Positions 3,448-5,856 of a stretch of 5,856 bases of DNA are shown one piece after another. Positions within the stretch are counted from its first letter, which is position 1, and every line of letters starts with the position of its first letter. The stretch comes from Promethearchaeota archaeon (GTDB taxonomy: Archaea; Asgardarchaeota; Lokiarchaeia; Sigynarchaeales; MK-D1): assembly GCA_016839385.1 (NCBI GenBank), contig JAEOUK010000053.1, forward strand, positions 1-5,856. The letters run 5' to 3'. The position numbers were made by a program, and so were the translations under genes. The notes under the pieces were generated by a model. The model was not told where the DNA came from. It saw nothing but the letters and a program-made list of their open reading frames with translations, and searched no databases.

Positions 3448-5856
3448 ACGAATTCAACGGATATTTCCTACATTTCAAGCATTTTCCTTTTACGATTTTT
3501 GAACCACAGAATGGGCAGAAGTTTGGGGAAATTGGTGCTGAATAATCAATTTCAAAGTCATCTTTTAAGTCCAAGTTTTCATATCCACCAAAGGATTCCC
3601 CACAATATATACAAAATTCCGTATTCATAAGGTTCTTATTACCACACTTGGGACATGTTAACATATATCTTTGGTTCTTCTTGTTAAGAGATGATAATCG
3701 ATTACGATTTTTCTTGACAGCATACAAAATTCCCCCCGTACTAGCTCCAACAGCTCCAACGCTGCCAATTGTAATTAAAATCCATTTTGTATTCGGATTT
3801 GGAGGATTCTGAGGAGTTTTTATGGTGAATGTAAACGTCTCATATGTGTGCAGCCCTCTATCATTCTCTACATGCACATTTAGATAATGCGTTCCAGTTT
3901 CAAATGGTACTTCGACAGAATATGGATAGTATAATGAAAGATTCTCGCCCCCATTCCAGTTGTATTCGACGTTATGAAATCCATCTTGATCAAGAGATAT
4001 ATCAATGGATTGGTATGGGTCAATTTCTGCTCCGTTATTTAATCCCACTAGACTAATTTGAGTTGGATCTTCAGTTAAAATAATGAAAGCTTCAATATCG
4101 ATGTTTCCTGCATAATCAATTGCATAGACAGTCAATTCATGAATGCCATTTCCAAATGGTCTAATGGCTGTATAGGGTTCACTCCAATTGATATATGGCC
4201 CGGAATCCCATTTATACATTGAAAATAATAAATTTGATTCAATAATATTAACATTGACTATAGAACCACTACGATTGTGAAAATCTGGCGCAGGATCTAT
4301 CAAAATGATCTGAGGAATTATGTCATCAACAGTGAAAATGAAAATTCTCGAAGTAGAATTCCCATCTGAACTGTTAACATACACATTTAATAAATGCATA
4401 CCATTTCCAGTAGGTATTACTGTGTGATATGGTGTTACCCAAGTTTGATTTGATTGTCCATCCCAGTTATACTGAACTGTATCAATATCTAATCCTAACA
4501 CATTAATATCAACAAAAGTACCACTTCTTTGAATTGTCCCATTAGTTGGGAGAACTTTTTCTATTTGAGGAGTTAAAGACCATTTCATTAGAAATGCATC
4601 GATACTTCCGGAACCGTAGCTAGAGGTATCTCCGGTCAAAAATAGCGACTCATTAAGATAATGCAGATCATATGCATGATCATCGTAGGATCCTCCCCAC
4701 ATTTTTTTCCATAATTGATCACCTTCATAATTAACATTTATGAGAATCACGTCTGAACCTCCTGCACTATCACTGTGACTTAAACCACCAATAAAAAATC
4801 CATTAGGTGCTTCAATTATTCTATAAGCTTTATCTTCTAGTATACCACCATACGTTTTATTCCATATCTGATTACCATTACTATCCCATTTTACAACCAA
4901 TATATCACTATCACCCATCCCATAGCTTGCAGTTTCTCCAACAGTAATTATATGAGTCTCATTAGCCCAAACATCAATTCCTTGATCAAAATCTATTCCT
5001 CCCCATGTTTTATGCCATATTTGGGTACCATTTCCATGCCATTTGATCAATGACAAATCAGTATTTCCTGCCCCGTAGCTATCAGTTCGACCGCAAGTAT
5101 ATACATAATCTCCCACTATTGTTAGATCGGTACAATCATCTCTTTGTGAACCAGTAAATAAACGATTCCATATCTGTGTACCATTTTCATCATATTTCAA
5201 TAAAGCAGTATCTATACTAGCATCACTTAAACTAGACCTTCTATATCCAACTGCATAAATAACAGAACCATTTACACCGATATCTATCATCCTATCTCCA
5301 TATGCACCCCCCCAAGTATCGTACCAAATAACATTTCCATCCTTATCCCATTTCATAACCAATGAATCATCTTGTCCACCTGTTGTGTAACTCCAAGATG
5401 CTCCACAAACATACAAGTACGTATCATCACCACTTATTCCAAAACCAGAATCATAATTAGAGCCCCCCCAGGTACGAGTCCAGATAAGATTACCATCATA
5501 ATCCCATTTATTAAGATAAACGTCATAAAGTCCAGCCCCATAACTTTCGGTCCATCCCAAAGTATAAATATGAGAAGGATCAGACCAAAACGCTGCTCCC
5601 CTTTCTCTTTGGCTTCCTCCAAAATATCTTACCCATTCTTCAACAGGTGAGGGTATGGGAAGTGTGTTTGTCAAATCTCCTTCAGCATAACCATTATTCC
5701 AAGTCCATGATAGAGAATCTAAATAATGAGGAGTCATGTAAGAATGGAGAGTTCCCATAGAGAACCAGTGAATCGCTCCAAGTGTAAAAGGTACAGAAAT
5801 TGTCCCAGTACTAATTATATCTCCAAATATTGTGTAAGTAGCTTGGTTAGTATCTA
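3446..5856 (-). CDS. Membrane-anchored surface protein: seven-blade propeller, Ig-like modules, twin zinc ribbons (5' end cut)
   Basis: The frame is open to the right window edge, so 802 residues are visible and the true start, with any signal peptide, lies outside. An ATG at 5758 is probably internal because 32 coding-like residues precede it without a stop. Counting from that Met: residues 42-396 hold seven SBBP-type propeller repeats of 51-52 residues (WGGS.YD ... SYG.G..D ... KWD..GN.IW). Residues 397-648 hold three Ig-like modules (Y.WD ... PY ... P.GNG.H.LNVYV). A linker rich in Pro and Asn (648-658) leads to one glycine-rich membrane helix (659-681) followed by basic KKNRNR. Two four-cysteine zinc ribbons follow: C702/C705/C716/C719 and C748/C751/C760/C763. 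Thirteen N-glycosylation sequons all lie before the helix and none after it. Topology is thus outside at the N-terminus and inside at the C-terminus. Likely an adhesin or receptor with a cytoplasmic binding module; ligand and partner are unknown. Such architectures are common in Asgard archaea. Confidence 0.9.
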   Translation of the reverse strand, partial: DTNQATYTIFGDIISTGTISVPFTLGAIHWFSMGTLHSYMTPHYLDSLSWTWNNGYAEGDLTNTLPIPSPVEEWVRYFGGSQRERGAAFWSDPSHIYTLGWTESYGAGLYDVYLNKWDYDGNLIWTRTWGGSNYDSGFGISGDDTYLYVCGASWSYTTGGQDDSLVMKWDKDGNVIWYDTWGGAYGDRMIDIGVNGSVIYAVGYRRSSLSDASIDTALLKYDENGTQIWNRLFTGSQRDDCTDLTIVGDYVYTCGRTDSYGAGNTDLSLIKWHGNGTQIWHKTWGGIDFDQGIDVWANETHIITVGETASYGMGDSDILVVKWDSNGNQIWNKTYGGILEDKAYRIIEAPNGFFIGGLSHSDSAGGSDVILINVNYEGDQLWKKMWGGSYDDHAYDLHYLNESLFLTGDTSSYGSGSIDAFLMKWSLTPQIEKVLPTNGTIQRSGTFVDINVLGLDIDTVQYNWDGQSNQTWVTPYHTVIPTGNGMHLLNVYVNSSDGNSTSRIFIFTVDDIIPQIILIDPAPDFHNRSGSIVNVNIIESNLLFSMYKWDSGPYINWSEPYTAIRPFGNGIHELTVYAIDYAGNIDIEAFIILTEDPTQISLVGLNNGAEIDPYQSIDISLDQDGFHNVEYNWNGGENLSLYYPYSVEVPFETGTHYLNVHVENDRGLHTYETFTFTIKTPQNPPNPNTKWILITIGSVGAVGASTGGILYAVKKNRNRLSSLNKKNQRYMLTCPKCGNKNLMNTEFCIYCGESFGGYENLDLKDDFEIDYSAPISPNFCPFCGSKIVKGKCLKCRKYPLNS
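3464..3661 (-). other. Two cytoplasmic zinc-ribbon domains at the C-terminus of the surface protein
   Basis: The first ribbon reads CPKCGNKN...FCIYCG and the second FCPFCGSKI...GKCLKC; each has two CxxC knuckles that would bind one zinc ion. They are separated by an acidic linker (DLKDDFEIDYS). They lie after the membrane helix and its basic flank, so they should be in the cytoplasm. Ribbons of this type often bind proteins or nucleic acid; the partner here is unknown. Confidence 0.85.
3815..4570 (-). repeat. Three tandem Ig-like modules in the surface protein
   Basis: Units of about 84 residues start near residues 397, 481 and 565. They share a core of Y.W(D/N)G, then PY and a P.GNG.H(L/E)LNVYV-like strand, and end in a (F/I)TVDD- or TED-like edge. 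The third copy has ETGTH in place of GNGMH or GNGIH. They likely form a stalk that holds the propeller away from the membrane. The assignment to an Ig-like fold is inferred from length and strand pattern. Confidence 0.65.
4568..5635 (-). repeat. Seven tandem propeller repeats (SBBP-like) in the surface protein
   Basis: The GG pair opening each unit falls at residues 47, 98, 150, 202 (here TG), 253, 304 and 355, counted from the Met at 5758. Spacing is 51-52 residues throughout. Seven units fit one closed seven-bladed beta-propeller. The fourth unit has FTGS instead of WGGS, and the third lacks the SYG.G motif. DNA copies have diverged, so this is an old protein repeat and not a recent duplication. 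Confidence 0.85.

Noticed and set aside
3716..3784. Membrane helix as a C-terminal sorting signal of the archaeosortase type
   Set aside because: Such signals sit at the very C-terminus. Here about 90 residues with two zinc ribbons follow the helix.
3844..4056. Plus-strand open frame of 70 codons
   Set aside because: It is antisense to the Ig-like modules of the surface protein and has no supporting signal.
4568..5635. Periodic DNA pattern as a CRISPR or satellite array
   Set aside because: The 153-156 bp period is the codon length of the propeller blades. The copies are diverged at DNA level, lie in one continuous frame and have no spacer structure.
5372..5650. Overlapping frames on both strands (5372-5650 plus, 5434-5622 minus)
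   Set aside because: Both are shadows of the propeller repeats. The minus-strand one is the same strand in another frame, and its sequence echoes repeat structure only.
5756..5758. ATG at 5758 as true start of the surface protein
   Set aside because: The frame stays open upstream to the window edge with protein-like sequence, no Shine-Dalgarno or TATA box is evident, and no signal peptide would follow.

Overview
The window holds five protein-coding genes and no RNA gene, mobile element or CRISPR array that I can see. It looks archaeal, and an Asgard (Lokiarchaeia-like) archaeon is my best guess. The DNA is AT-rich. Gene starts are preceded by TATA-type boxes with short or no leaders, and oligo-T tracts serve as likely terminators. 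One gene encodes a surface protein joining a beta-propeller, Ig-like modules, one membrane helix and cytoplasmic zinc ribbons, a style common in Asgard genomes. The lineage is inferred, because no marker gene is present.

Layout: the left 2.4 kb is a minus-strand group read right to left. It starts with a short-chain dehydrogenase/reductase (1584-2399). This overlaps by 4 bp (ATGA) an uncharacterised, probably seven-helix membrane protein (862-1587). After a 59 bp gap with its own possible promoter comes a six-helix DUF998-like membrane protein (802 down to 1), which runs off the left edge. A 125 bp divergent promoter region (2400-2524) separates this group from a plus-strand haloalkane dehalogenase of subfamily I (2525-3427). 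That gene converges, across an A7T7 palindrome, on a large minus-strand surface protein (3446-5856) that runs off the right edge.

How the genes may work together: the dehalogenase would turn a haloalkane into an alcohol, and the divergently transcribed dehydrogenase could oxidise an alcohol, so a small dehalogenation pathway is a reasonable but unproven reading. The membrane protein translationally coupled to the dehydrogenase probably works with it, perhaps on a lipid-like substrate. The surface protein has seven propeller repeats of 51-52 residues, three Ig-like modules of about 84 residues, a glycine-rich membrane helix and two zinc ribbons. It looks like an adhesin or receptor that could connect the cell exterior with something in the cytoplasm, and it has no clear link to the other four genes.
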